From Nymphalis io (taxonomy: Eukaryota; Arthropoda; Insecta; Lepidoptera; Nymphalidae): 64,000 bases of DNA. Location: the NCBI RefSeq assembly GCF_905147045.1, contig NC_065908.1, forward strand, positions 2,542,001 through 2,606,000, given 5' to 3'. The position numbers and the translations under genes are program-made. Below are positions 45,808 through 57,229 of this stretch, piece by piece (the first letter of the stretch is position 1; each line of letters begins with the position of its first letter). Below the pieces are notes generated by a model that worked only from the letters and a program-made list of their open reading frames with translations, did no database searches and was not told where the DNA came from.

Positions 45808-48521
45808 CTATGTGGACGTTAACGGTTGTGGTGCGAGTCGCCGCCATGTTGTTTGGTTTTCTTGCAACTCTTCATCCTATGAACACAATACACACATGGT
45901 TATGTCTTGTAATCTAAATCAATATTCGACAACATATAGAAAAAAATGTATATAATTATGTATTTAAATAATATATCTGAAGCAGTTTTTCTATATTATT
46001 ATTATTTATAATAAATATTATTAAGTATATTTACACTAACTGCAAAATAAAAAAATCTATTTAAAGGTAGAATATTGGATAACAGGTCCCATATAATAAA
46101 TAATCAAATATTAAAGATTAAATTAAAGAAATAGCTTCTAGAAGTTATGGCAAAAAATATAGTTAAAGTAATTTACCTGAATTATTGTGATAGAAACTGT
46201 ATCTGGCTTGATGTCTTCTAGCATCTTTTGTGTATCTGAGGTCTGGTCCGATTGTTCCATATTTCTGTAATAAATTATTTTCATGGAACCAATTTCATCT
46301 AAAAACTTAATTAATCTATTTCCGATCATGACTCAATCGCATAATTGCTATCAAACAATGCAAATAAATACTGCTCTAAATTACTACTATACATTATAAT
46401 ACAGAAATTATTAATTTTCAAACATAATAAATGCATTTCTTACGCTAACTTCCTGCTGCCTGAGTTGAACCGACCACCTTCTCCCCTTATTCTATTCATA
46501 GCATGTCTATGTCTTGACTCATGAAGGTATTTCTGAAATAAATATGATTATTAGTAAAATGAAATCAAAATTTTCAGTGTTCATAAATAGCAGTGGATTC
46601 AAATAATCTTACTCACAGGTCTCTCTTTAGGTATCTTCCCCTGTTCATGCAGCTTGGCTCTTGCAGCACGTCTCCTCAATATACGCTTATACTGTCTAGC
46701 GTTCACATATAATAGAGGCTCATCATCTGAGCCTGCGGTTGAGGATGCAGCCCCTTCTGATGATGCTGTAGAAGTTGTTGCACCGCTATTTCCATTTACC
46801 ATCTGCATGGAGTATAATCATAGTTATCAACTGTATATACATATAAATATCTCTAATAACAACTTGACCCTAGAGATTGTTATCTCATCAATCTTTATAC
46901 AGATAGAATGGTTAGTTAACTTAATGATGCAATTGAATGGTTTATTATTGTTTAGTAGATATCTAATAGATTGCTGGACTAACACTGATAAATTAAAAAA
47001 TTGTGGCAAAATTTTTAACCTATTTTACTAACCATTACAATGTTGGGTTGATTAACAATTTGTTGTGGTTGTACAGCATTGCCAACACCAGCAACTTGGA
47101 CAAGATTTCCATTCAGGTTGATAAGTGTGCCTGTAATCAAAAAATACTAACAGTTAGATAAAGTTAGTTTTTTGTAAATATTTTACCATCCATTTAAGGT
47201 GTAGTATATTCACTGAGGTGTATAGAAAAGATATTAACATTATATTCATATGCATTAAGCAATATGTAAAAGTTTAGCTAAAAAAATCACAGCACAAGTG
47301 AAATATTAAAAATGAAAATAATCCTTCTTTTTTAAAAAGTAACTAGTTTACCTGGCTGGTGTATAATTTGGTGTTGATCAATCTGTGGTTGGGAAGTTCC
47401 TGCCGTAGGTTGATATATATACGTCTGTCCATCTGGTGTCTGGACAAGCTGCATGGGTTGAATATTGCTACTTGTTCCTGCATCAGATTAATAAACAAGA
47501 TATATTTTGAGTATATTTTTGGGTTAATAAATTCAAAGCTCTCGGAAAATAAATATTAACATTATTTAATAGTTAAATACCATAAATATATAAAAAAATT
47601 AGATTGGTTGCTTACCTTGAAGACTCGACAAAGGCAAAACTTGTAATTGTTGTAATTGCTGGCCATTTGGGGCTGCCACCTATAAAATATTATGTACTTT
47701 ATTAAGCATGGCAACATAGTTCATAAGTTAATTGAATTATTAATAGTACTGATTACTCTGCTTTGAATGTGTATTTCCAAAGGTACAACAACATTACAAA
47801 ACTGATACTACCACCTGGATTTGAGGGGCTCCAATCTGATTGCATGAATAAAAAAAAATGTGATATTAAAATATATTAGATATGGCAATATTTAGGTTGT
47901 AAAATTTGCCTACAAAAATGTAATATTAGTAAATGTTAAGTGGGAAGAAATTTTGAGACATATTCATCATTCACTCAATGTAATAATTATTACCATTAGT
48001 AAATTTTATTTATATAAATATGGATGTTTACAGATAATAAAATCATATTATTTAGTATCGTCATTATCGTAGCAGAGATAACAATCATTGTTTGGAATAG
48101 GATTTTATTGCAAAGAAACATATTAATGGAAATATCTACATTATGTATTAAAAATAAATGATTTTTTAAAGAAAAACTACCATCTCTATGTACTATGAAT
48201 ATACTAATAATATGGAAATATATATATATATATCAATTAAGGGCAAATAAATATTACATGAATGAAATTTAAAAAAAATGCCTCTTAGTTACCAAAAAAT
48301 ACATTATAATATCAAATTGTGATTGCAAAAATGAATACAATGATTACCTGTATGGTAGGTGCCGAGGATGGTATGGAGTGTATTACAATATGTTGTCCAT
48401 TTGGGCCCTGTATCATATGGGGGCTGTTATTCATCTGTAAAACTTGTAGTTGTTGTCCGTTGATGGTCATCACTTGTGACCCATCCGCAGTCTGAATCTG
48501 AGCATGCTCCATGGTTCATCA
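45808..48521 (-). CDS. NFYA: NF-YA, A subunit of the CCAAT-binding factor NF-Y
   Basis: Nine coding exons on the minus strand: 48512-48348, 47835-47815, 47679-47616, 47477-47352, 47130-47033, 46802-46617, 46532-46444, 46264-46177, 45876-45808. All are bordered by AG/GT and keep phase, giving 301 aa. Residues 1-190 are the Gln-rich activation region (GQQLQVLQMNN, TPDGQTYIYQP). The conserved core spans exons 6-7: YVNARQYKRILRRRAARAK (A1 helix, binds the NF-YB/NF-YC histone-fold dimer, ~190-208), a linker GKIPKERP, then YLHESRHRHAMNRIRGEGGR (A2 helix and GxGGRF motif, contacts CCAAT, ~222-242). The core matches NF-YA of other animals almost residue for residue. The start is the ATG at 48512, just inside an exon whose acceptor (ATTCCAG) implies an upstream 5' UTR exon. 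AATAAA signals lie at 45775 and 45539 (minus). Confidence 0.95.
46444..46802 (-). CDS. NFYA: NF-YA exons 6-7, subunit-interaction and DNA-binding core
   Basis: Exon 46802-46617 ends right after KIPKERP and exon 46532-46444 begins at KYLHESRHRHAM, so the intron falls in the linker between the A1 and A2 helices. All the His and Arg residues of the A2 DNA-contact motif are present. Confidence 0.93.
47815..47835 (-). CDS. NFYA: 21-bp microexon of NF-YA
   Basis: It encodes exactly seven residues, IGAPQIQ, in phase 0 at both ends, so it can be skipped without shifting the frame. The acceptor has a T-rich tract and the donor is GTGGTAG. The residues fit the Gln-rich activation region. Confidence 0.7.
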
Positions 48522-49062
48522 CTGGAATTTATAACAATAATTTACTTAAAATACCACACCAATCTGATTAACTCACTCTAGTTTTTCATTTTATTAGTAT
48601 AATTTCTACCTCTAGAATTGTTTATTTTGGAATATATTCATTTAAATATTCATAATTTAAATTTTAATAAGAAAGATATTTTGATTTAGTGCAAAAGACA
48701 TTTAATTTCCTCTTTTAATTTAAAAACTAGTTGAAGACTACACTGTATGTCCAATAAATATTGTCACATGTATGTAATCACCACAACTCGGAATAGAATA
48801 ATAAATAAAATTAGTAAATAACAAACATAGTGATATATTTTTCTAACATGAATAAATATTTAAGGAAAGTACTGTCTGGAATGAGTAAGTTATTTTAATA
48901 AATTAAAGAATTTAAGAAAAACAACTATGTCGGTAATTGTTTCATATTTTTTATTTTTCTGAAGTTATCCTACAGATATAATCGTATGGATCTAAAGATA
49001 GGTGACCATGTGAGGAAGTCTTGGAACATTATTTTATTGATGATAAGAAACAAGTGGCATTC

Positions 49063-49460
49063 TATTACCTCAGGAAATTATTATCTGAGAATATGCCATA
49101 CGTCACTCGGTCGAGGCCAGCGAAGCCAACGTAGCCAAAATGGCTGCTTTTCAAGTAATTTCATTATACATATACTAATCCAAAACTCAGAAAGGGAAAT
49201 TAAAAGTAATAACAAATATTGTATAATAACACCGACTCAACCATCTCAAGTAATAATCGTCAAATATTGTGAACTTACATTGGATATTCCTCACTGGTTT
49301 TTCAATGATTGGTTGACAAAGGATAGACCAATGGCCGATGTCAATGATCACAAGCACGCAGTAGATTGGTTCGAGACATTACCACTCCCAGACAAGCGCG
49401 ACCGTTCTGCCATCCAATGCTCTTTCTCATAATTAAAATATTGTCTATTGGCCGATAAGT
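49063..49460 (-). promoter_or_regulatory. Probable NF-YA promoter and first exon, with six CCAAT boxes
   Basis: CCAAT on either strand occurs at 49279-49283, 49308-49312, 49328-49332, 49365-49369, 49414-49418 and 49447-49451, with gaps of 20-49 bp. A CRE-like TGACGTAT (minus, near 49092), a YY1-type GCCATTTT (minus, near 49137) and a donor-like CTGAG then GTAATA (minus, at 49069/49068) suggest a 5' UTR exon here that would splice to the NF-YA acceptor at 48522. The transcription start is inferred, not proved. Confidence 0.5.
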
Positions 49461-50120
49461 AAGGACTAGATTCTAATTGATGTCAAAAATTTACTGAAAT
49501 ATTTATTAATAAAAAAAATATTATTTTGGTAAAGAAATAATGTCTCTGAAAAAATATAAAAAAATAGATAAAACATTTTAATAACGACATACACCTTCTT
49601 CAGTATTTAAGAAGAAATTGAAAACTATAGGATACCAATAATTAAAAATTTAAGATTATTAGATTAATACGTCTGATAATCTAGTTATATTTAATTATTA
49701 TCATTTTATTAACATTAAATAAAATACTATGCCATGGAAAAATATTATATCATTTGAATCAAATTTTTAATATATCATTAGATTAGAGTAGATACCAGTA
49801 AAAAAAAGAAATAGTATTAATTTAAATATAAAAGTCTATTTCATTCAACGTTTTATTTTTATCTTTTGTTTTAAGATATTATGTTGCGCTTATTTATATA
49901 TAATGTGGCCGTTTGATAAACGGCTTTGGTTTCTTTAGCTCCAAAAGAGTAAAAAAGCGACGCTTTAGTTTGTCTATTTAAATATTTATGTCATTGTCAA
50001 GCAAGTTTGTTGTGCTAAATTGTTCTGCAGCTTTATATATTATTAACCTAATTTTTATTACATTTTAATGCAATTATTAGAATAGCATATGTTTACTTAG
50101 TTATTTCCGGAAGACGTAAA
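49461..50120. other. Spacer between NF-YA and the two-cistron unit
   Basis: AT-rich. It should hold the promoter of the plus-strand unit, for which no defined motif stands out. Confidence 0.4.
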
Positions 50121-50529
50121 ATGAATTCTACAATTTCTGACGATTTAAACCGTGAACATTTGGCATTAGAAGCATCAAAGTGTTTAAGTAGGTTATGATT
50201 GTTTGAAAATAGAAACTTGTCAATTTCTTTTGTTTTTCTAATTGTGTTAATTGTCAATTTATAAATTTTCTTCTAGAAAATATATTCTCCAATACTCAAA
50301 ACGTTACTGCATTACATAAAGAAATTTTGGAAATAAATTTATCAATCACTGCATATATTGAAGAAAGTAAAAACCGTTTAGAAGGCCTTCGTCTTGAGTT
50401 AGCGCATCAAGCGCAAAGCTCGCATAAAGTTGTAGATATACTGAGTAAAAAATGTAAGTGAAAAAAAAATGTTTAAACAGATTTTTCGCTTGTTTATATA
50501 ATTTAAATTAATGTTAACTGTTTACAGAA
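50121..50529 (+). CDS. First cistron: small helical protein, 81 aa
   Basis: Not recognised as a family. Exons 50121-50187 and 50277-50453, with the stop TAA formed across the next splice (T at 50453 plus AA at 50528-50529). The start context is GTAAAATGA. The protein has no signal or membrane segment and is strongly helical and probably coiled-coil (EILEINLSITAYIEESKNRL, GLRLELAHQAQSSHKVVDIL). Its size and composition resemble the small coiled-coil subunits of complexes such as BLOC-1 or BORC, but that is only a general likeness. Donors (GTAGGT, GTAAGT) and acceptors (TTCTAG, TTTACAG) are good, and the last intron is only 74 bp. The second ORF begins four bases after this stop on the same exon. 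Confidence 0.7.
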
Positions 50530-50533
50530 TAAA

Positions 50534-51908
50534 ATGTCAAATTTATCAAAAACTCCTCAAAAAAGAAAAAACAATTACAGAAATATTAAAAACTTGGATA
50601 GAGAAGCTAATAACAATTCAAATACTCAAGATTCAAAACAGGAATCTGCAAGAAATTTTATAGTCTGGTATAAGCGTTTGGTTGACAATGATCGTCAGAA
50701 ACTCAGTTTATTTTTGTCAGAAGATATATCACTAGAGTGGTTTGGAAGAACGATAAAGACTAGGAAAAAAGTTTCAGCTTTTGTTAAACATGACATCCAA
50801 TGTTCCAGACATGACTTTACGACTGTACAAAGTATTGAAAAAATTCAGACAAGAAATGAAAGATTACAAAGGTATATGTAATAATAATATTAAAACACAC
50901 AAAACTTTACAAAATTTGAAGTTTTTTGAACTAATAATTATGTAATGCTCTAAACCATTTGTACTCAATCTGTGGACTGCCAGGTTTTTGTGGTTGGCCT
51001 ATCTGATGTTACTTTATTATCAACTATTTTAAATTTTAAAGGATTTTTTATTGTGACCAGGGACACTGCAGTGTTTGAAATCTCTGGAAAATAAAAAGTT
51101 AAAATATATGCAATATATCCGTTCTTAGTTGTTTAACTCAATTTATAACAATTCTGAAATGTATGAAATCAACATCAACCCGCGACATCTCGACTAACAT
51201 GTGTTTGAGGCCCCTATAAAGAAAAGGTTGAGCATGGCTGCTCAAACTCTATGTATAAGTAATTATAAAGCCCTACAATTGTTTTACAGAAACCCTGAAA
51301 ATATTTTAAGCAGTCCTTTAAATTCCCCTGAAACTGACATTCCAAAATCACAAAAATTATGTAAAAGAAGAATTCAAACTACCTGCAACAGTCCTCAGTG
51401 GGCCGAAGGATGCAAGCCCAATGACAATGATGATGAAGCAATTGAGTGTAAACGAAAAAAACCAAACATAAGTTTTGGAGTTAATGAACAGAGATATCAT
51501 ACAAGAGAAATTCCCAACATTGATAATGTAATAAGTAATAATGGTGATGGTATGATGGAAAAACGCAAACGTAAAAGTTCCTCAATAACACCTCCAAATA
51601 TGGAATGCGGTCAGGGTGATTGCCTTCCGTCTACTAGTGGTACAGGTTCTGAGAGTTCTCATGAGGCATTAAATGCCCAACTTCCCAAATTAGCTGTTGA
51701 ATGTGATGGTTACGTTGAATTTAATAGAACTAGAAATAGTCGTAGTTCTGATTGCATGAAATGGGACAGGAAATGCAAAGTACAAATCAGTTACTCTGAG
51801 GATCCTCTTAATGTAGGGGAGTATATAATTTGGGCTTTAAGATATAGTGACGAAAGTAAGTGTCGTAGAAATTTATTAGCTGCATTTGAGGAAGCAGCTT
51901 CAGATTAA
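50534..51908 (+). CDS. Second cistron: uncharacterised protein, ~339 aa
   Basis: Exons 50534-50871 and 51227-51908 join in phase (AG + G gives Arg; donor AAAG then GTATAT, acceptor AAGAAAAG). The N-terminal block (FIVWYKRLVDNDRQKLSLFL, LEWFGRTIKTRKKVSAFV, RHDFTTVQSIEKI; residues ~42-105) has the look of an NTF2-like fold's first half. A long Ser/Asn/Lys-rich linker with basic KRKK and KRKRK clusters follows, and the C-terminal block (RKCKVQISYSED, EYIIWALRYSD, RRNLLAAFEEA) ends the protein. Both blocks look conserved; the linker looks disordered and may carry nuclear signals. Function unknown; the NTF2-like call is tentative. A possible poly(A) signal is at 52356-52361. Confidence 0.7.
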
Positions 51909-53285
51909 TTTGTTATGTGTACATCTAGTGTATACACTAATACTTACTTTTTATGACACACCTTAAAGGTTCTCTTCTAGAATATTAGTTTCCTTCAATA
52001 TTCATTTTATTTATCATGACAAACTATAGATTATTATGTAGCTTTTTGTACAAACACTTTATTAGGATATGACTCAGAATTAAACATTTAATTGACATTT
52101 AAAAGTAATAAGTAAAAACAGAATTATTATTATAATAATAATTAATTTAATATGGATATGTATATTTACTTGATGGTACAAAATTAACTTTATATACAAC
52201 AATAATGAAAGAAATATTTCAAAGTAATTTTACTGATTAAGAAACACATTGAACCAATGAACACTTTTTATTTATATTCTTTAAGTATTCTCTTCTGTAT
52301 TACACTTAGTACTTAATGAATGAAATTATTAAATAGCAAATAAGCCTTTAATAGAAATAAATATATTTTATTAATAAATAGGTATAATTAAAGTCAGAAC
52401 TCATTCCCAATTAAAATTACTTACATAACACTTACAACCTACATTACATACTTGATACATGATTATAATATAATAAACATTCTATTATTTACTAATCACT
52501 TTTTACATAAGACTTTTACATGATTATGTGAGTGAAGTAGTTATAAATATCTGGGAGATAGGAAGTATATTCTCGTGTGCCTTGTATTGTGCCAAGTCTA
52601 CATACTGAATTATTTATTATACTTTTTAATAGTGAACAAAATAATTCAACAAATCAATCAAAACATACTGAAAATATGGGTTATATCGTTAAATGTATAA
52701 CAGAAATATGGTTGTTTTAATTTTCGTGATGAGAATATTGAGGAATAGATGTGTGGAGAGGATGAATTAGTCATTAATGTGTGTAGTTGTGAATGAAATA
52801 AAAAGTATATAATATACTTTTTATATTGACATATATACATTACACGCATAAAATTGAATGTTGAAATTAGTTGAGTATTCAATATATAGAAGCAGCTGTC
52901 TAATTGAAATATATAAAACATTTATATGTTAAGCTTAAACGGAATAAAGTCTCAATGAAATACCACCGATAACAGCTTGTCTTAATAAGTCCAAGATATT
53001 ATTCCATACTATGTAATTCTATATATTTGTTAGTGTTAACACATAATTTCCTATTTCAAATAAAATTAATCTTGTGTGATGTAGTGTTGATACACTTATA
53101 CATGTTTATAAAAAAAAATTATATATATTCATAAAAAAATTCAATGCATTGATTTTACTTTATAAAAAAATTGCCTCTTCTGTGTGATATAAATGTGAGG
53201 AACTATGCATTACATGCTACGAAGATCTTGTTTGCTTGTATGACCAATGTTTTTTGGATGACCCTTTTTAGAAATCCTATTTTTT
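51909..53285. other. 3' UTR and intergenic AT-rich sequence
   Basis: The 3' UTR of the two-cistron unit probably ends soon after AATAAA at 52356. The rest shows no gene; a 13-bp-arm perfect palindrome lies at 52798-52824. Confidence 0.45.
52798..52824. repeat. Short perfect AT palindrome
   Basis: Arms ATAAAAAGTATAT and ATATACTTTTTAT around a single A. Confidence 0.85.
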
Positions 53286-53296
53286 GCAGACAGAAA

Positions 53297-53356
53297 CAGC
53301 CTGTTAATGTCCCAATGCTGGGCTAACGCCTCCTCGCCCTTTTTGAGGAGAAGGTT
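53297..53356 (-). repeat. Family A SINE tail fragment
   Basis: CAGCCTGTTAATGTCCCAAT, GCTGGGCTAACGCCTCCTC and TTTTTGAGGAGAAGG. Confidence 0.8.
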
Positions 53357-53629
53357 GTTGTTGTTATTTGTTGCAGAATCAACTTCAATTGATGCATTTA
53401 TAATCTTAAGCATTTCTGTCCCATTTTGCAATGTGAACTGTCTCTTGGTAAACATGTTGATTCACATTCGGTGGCTTTATAGGGATTCTTTGCCGTGTTA
53501 ACCATTACATGGCCAATTTTAAAAAGAATGCCATAAATTTCTTTGCTGACTAAATAATAGAATTATGGTGTTTTAATCCTGTTAACACTGTAGTTTAAAC
53601 TTAAAAAGAGTAAAAATAAACTATAATAC

Positions 53630-53660
53630 CACACACACACACATATATATATATATAATA
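53630..53660. repeat. (CA)n(TA)n compound microsatellite
   Basis: CACACACACACACA followed by TATATATATATATA. Confidence 0.9.
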
Positions 53661-54039
53661 TGACTTATGTTACTTATGTTTGCAAAGATAACATTATGAC
53701 ATGTAAGGCTTTCTATAATTAATTGTATAACTGCTTTTTACAATATTTGTGTTAGTTTTTACTTATTGGCAACATGTTCGTTTAAAATTAGGTATATACA
53801 GTTTAAAAAAAAAGTATGTAGTTAAGTACTATTTGTGGCCATTTCGTAATACATTACTTTATAATGTTAATTAAACGTTACAGAACTTCTGTTAGTTTTA
53901 GCTAATAAGTAATATTTCAAGCTTCAAGCAAAAATTTTTTACGCAATGAAGTTTTGCTTAATTAAGCTGCTACAGCCAAAACACAAGAAAATTGGTATAA
54001 TTTTATCAATTCTATTGAGAGAAATTCGACGTTTTCGTC

Positions 54040-54300
54040 AATGCAATACCCCCATATACACATGCGTGCTCGTGATTCGCCTCGCCACACTTTTCACCGA
54101 CACGAGTGACCAGTGAGTTTACACATGCGCGCTAGTTCATCTTTCCACTCAAATTCCTATCACTCTTCTTTCACCCAAAAGACCACTTCCACTGCGAGCG
54201 TCAAAAGCGGCAAGGGGAATGACTAACAGCCATTTACACATGCGTGCTCCACTCATTGGTTACTCACGCGAATGTGTAAACGTGGTATAACAAAAGCTGC
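54040..54300. repeat. Possible non-autonomous element with repeated ACACATGCGTGCT motif
   Basis: A GC-richer block in AT-rich flanks carries the 13-mer ACACATGCGYGCT three times in the same orientation (54058, 54121 and 54236), with a partial inverted copy (AATGTGTAAACGTGG) near 54281. Repeated subterminal motifs of this sort are typical of DNA-transposon-derived elements. Terminal repeats and target duplications were not identified. Confidence 0.4.
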
Positions 54301-54724
54301 CCTTACAGTGAAATAGTAGCTCAAAAACAAACATTTCACTTCTTAAGTCAACGCGAGCTTCTATTATAGTGTTATACTATAGCAATGCAAAGTCAAGATA
54401 TACAAAAAAAAAATTTTATATAGAAACAAACGTACTACATCGCAGACGAGCGCTGGTTTTAGACACAATTTCTGTACTCTGTACTGTAGTGTCTGCACTA
54501 GTAAGAGCAAATTGATACTCGATCGTGTAGCCTATCGTATTATTCTTAAGTCTTTACATATTTTAAAACATTACTTGTGAAGTAATATTTTTGTTTTTCG
54601 TTTTATTCTTAGAGGTTTTAAGAAATAAAGTTGTTTAGAAATGTATTTTTGTTTTTACTTAATTTTCATTTGTTTGCGAACTACAAAAACTTTGGTAACT
54701 CATTTTTGTTTTTTTTTTTTTTAA

Positions 54725-54776
54725 ATATATTTATAATATTATATATTATATTTAATATATAATATTATAAATATAT
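54725..54776. repeat. Perfect 24-bp-arm AT hairpin
   Basis: Arms 54725-54748 and 54753-54776 are exact reverse complements around a 4-base loop (TATT), composed only of A and T, right after a T-run. It could extrude as a cruciform; possibly a degenerate MITE or a mutational palindrome. Confidence 0.9.
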
Positions 54777-54779
54777 AAA

Positions 54780-55225
54780 CAGAGAAAATTCTCGGTCAGG
54801 TTGTAGGTCACTCTACGTACTCTGTCAAGAATGTTCAGATTTAAAAGTTTCTAAAATGCCTACAGAAAATACTGTGGTAAATGGCAACATCCTACTTTAT
54901 ACTGAGATATAAATTCAGTTTCATCAATAGATAGACGAATGTGTTCCACGTCATGTCCAGGTAAAACCGGCCAGGACCCTAAACAATTACATCCACAAAG
55001 TGCACATACATCATACCGTTTTTTTTTCTAATAAAATCTGTAAAAGACAAATTATTTTTTAAATATTAACTTAAAATCGAGATTGGAGAAATATCTCACC
55101 CGTTGTTCTATTTTTACAAGTTATTATTTAACTAGAATCACTTTCTCTCATCTTACGGAGTTGACATTATACATGTTGGTTCAGTTTCAATGACAATTGT
55201 ATTTTTATGGCAAGCACAGGCCCTA
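54780..55225. other. Non-coding stretch
   Basis: Nothing recognised. Confidence 0.35.
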
Positions 55226-55230
55226 GAACG

Positions 55231-55416
55231 TCACGGTAGCATACGAAAACGATCCCGTGGCACTCCTCGTTAAGACGGAAAGGGTACCGCTGGTTTTTTA
55301 GTGGGTATTCCGATGTTCGGGGCGAACTCTGCGCCTTGGACACCGGCGAGCCCCACATAACCCCCCACTGTTTCCGTGGGGGAAACGTGTAACACGTTTT
55401 ACCAGTGATAAAAAAG
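55231..55416 (+). repeat. GC-rich element, family F, second copy
   Basis: It shares GTTAAGACGGAAAGGGTACC, GCTGGTTTTTTAGTGGGTAT, TCCGATGTTCGGGGCG and CCGTGGGGGAAACGTG with the nested element at 2795-2987, in opposite orientation. It ends in a short A-run. Near its end is a perfect palindrome AAACGTGTAACACGTTT; the corresponding bases in the other copy differ but can still largely pair. Confidence 0.75.
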
Positions 55417-55654
55417 GCCCGGACCTAGAAACTCTATATTCTGAAGCGGTTAGAGTAAATTTTTTTATTGTTTATGGCTAGGCATAAATCGGCGTGTTCA
55501 AACCCGGGAAAGCGCTACTGAATAGTCACATGTTGAATTTGTGTTTATTTCTATATTTTAACTCGTACACCGAGGTGAAGGATAGCATATTGAAACAACC
55601 TTTCTGTGTCAGATACAAGTCTTCCACATATATTCTAACTCGCATTGAAGTAGC

Positions 55655-55722
55655 GCGCCCGATTAAGCTCCAAACCTTTTCTTCAAGAAAGGGGCCGTAG
55701 CCCAGCAGTGGGGCTTTACTTT
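55655..55722 (+). repeat. Family A SINE tail fragment
   Basis: GATTAAGCTCCAAACCTTTT, CTTCAAGAAAGGGGCC and GTAGCCCAGCAGTGGGGC; diverged. Confidence 0.7.
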
Positions 55723-55724
55723 TT

Positions 55725-56755
55725 TTTAACTTTTATTGGTCCATTTGATAATTTAATTATGTGGCATCGCAGTAGGTAATCAAATAAGTATCTACTATTA
55801 AATATTTTTCGTTAGATCATCAGTGTTTCCGTTAAGAGTGGTGGATTGCGATAAACATCCGCATGGATTATAAAAATAGAGTTTGAAGTGCCGGCGATTG
55901 AACTGTAAAATTGATTAGAATGATCGTGTTTTAAGTATATCCATTCGAAGAAAGAGTAAAGATAAACAAACCTTAGATTTACATATTCCATACGATTTGT
56001 TAATAGGACTGCTATATTATGCAGTATCAACAGTTTTGAACTAATATATCTTTATTCATAATACAACACTATCCTATTTTTATAATTATATCTATTTAAA
56101 CTTCTAAAGTTTCGATATCAATTCTGCTGACGCCCTGACTGAGTATATTTTACATCTCGACAAATGATAACGCGTCAATTAGGAAGATGAGCTTATGTTT
56201 TTATGATCTCAAAAAATCATATTTAAAATATAAAAAATACTGGCGAAAGAATTTCTACGATATCCGCAAAAATGATGCTTTTTTACAATTTTTTAAATTT
56301 TGCTTTCAAATTCTTTTCTGGAGAATACGTACGGACTTTTTGCCGATTACAGTTATGATCAATCTGCATTAACAAAAGATTTAAGTAAACAATAATAATA
56401 AACTCACTAATATATTTCGCATGATTTGTGAAAGAATCCGCAATCATAAGATCGAATTTCGGTAAATTATTTGTTAGTCTATGTGAAAATACTGCTCTTA
56501 TTTTAGCATAAAATAATATTAATAATCGTTCTAATATTATTATAAGTGACAGAACGTATTTGGGGCGTCAAATCACAAAGAGGGATAAAATAAATATGAA
56601 ATTATCAACGCGCGTATCGCAAAAGAGTCGCCCGCAATAATGAATGGGCGCAGTGACGTCACAGTCAAAACTCGAACGGAGCAGAAATTATACGAGAGCG
56701 CCCAAATTGAATTGCTTATAAAAAAAAAGTTTACATGATATAATCTTAATTTTTT
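55725..56755. other. AT-rich stretch, no gene seen
   Basis: Nothing recognised. Confidence 0.4.
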
Positions 56756-56762
56756 TACACAT

Positions 56763-57026
56763 TGTAATGTTCACCCTTTAACCGTGCTGTAACTCAAGTC
56801 AATCAAGTAATATTGGTATTACAAATTAAATAATACATATTATATTTTATATATCAGCTCGCTATGCACATAAACCGTCTTCACTTCGCGCCAATACCAA
56901 TATATTCATTATTTTTCCCGCGCTCCGCGATGTGTGTCATACGAGATGACAGATGGATAGATACACAGATAATATATATTAATATCAAAAACTACTAATT
57001 AATACATTATTGTAGACGTGTGTACA
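56763..57026 (-). repeat. 3' LTR of the Ty3/gypsy element
   Basis: 264 bp; on the minus strand it begins TGTACACACG and ends GTGAACATTACA. It differs from the other LTR by substitutions and by an insertion of about 25 bp near 56875-56905, so the insertion is not recent. Confidence 0.9.
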
Positions 57027-57042
57027 CTACATCCCTTCTTTG
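57027..57042 (-). other. Polypurine-rich tract next to the 3' LTR
   Basis: On the minus strand CAAAGAAGGGATGTAG lies directly before the LTR, in the place of the plus-strand priming tract. Confidence 0.5.
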
Positions 57043-57084
57043 TTGTAAATATAAATTTTTTTGAAATGATTTGAATAATAATAA

Positions 57085-57163
57085 GGAATAAGCTCCAAAC
57101 CTTCTCCTCAAAAAGAGGAGAGGAGGCCTTTAGCCCAGCAGTGGGACATTCACAGGCTGTTAC
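57085..57163 (+). repeat. Family A SINE tail fragment nested in the LTR element
   Basis: GGAATAAGCTCCAAACCTTC through TTCACAGGCTGTTACGG, with the start of a (TTACGGA)n tail. Confidence 0.8.
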
Positions 57164-57229
57164 GGATTACGGATTGAATAATAATTTGATTTTCTGATTT
57201 CTATAATCAGTTTATTTGTACATTGTACA

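Noticed and set aside
48986..49432. 148-codon plus-strand ORF
   Set aside because: It overlaps the CCAAT cluster and probable NF-YA first exon, shows no domain or conserved pattern, and has no splice partner; most likely chance openness.
51201..51226. Upstream ATG and in-frame bases before 51227 as part of the second cistron
   Set aside because: Using the AG at 51208-51209 puts the exon out of phase and gives an immediate stop; only the acceptor ending at 51226 joins the preceding exon in frame.
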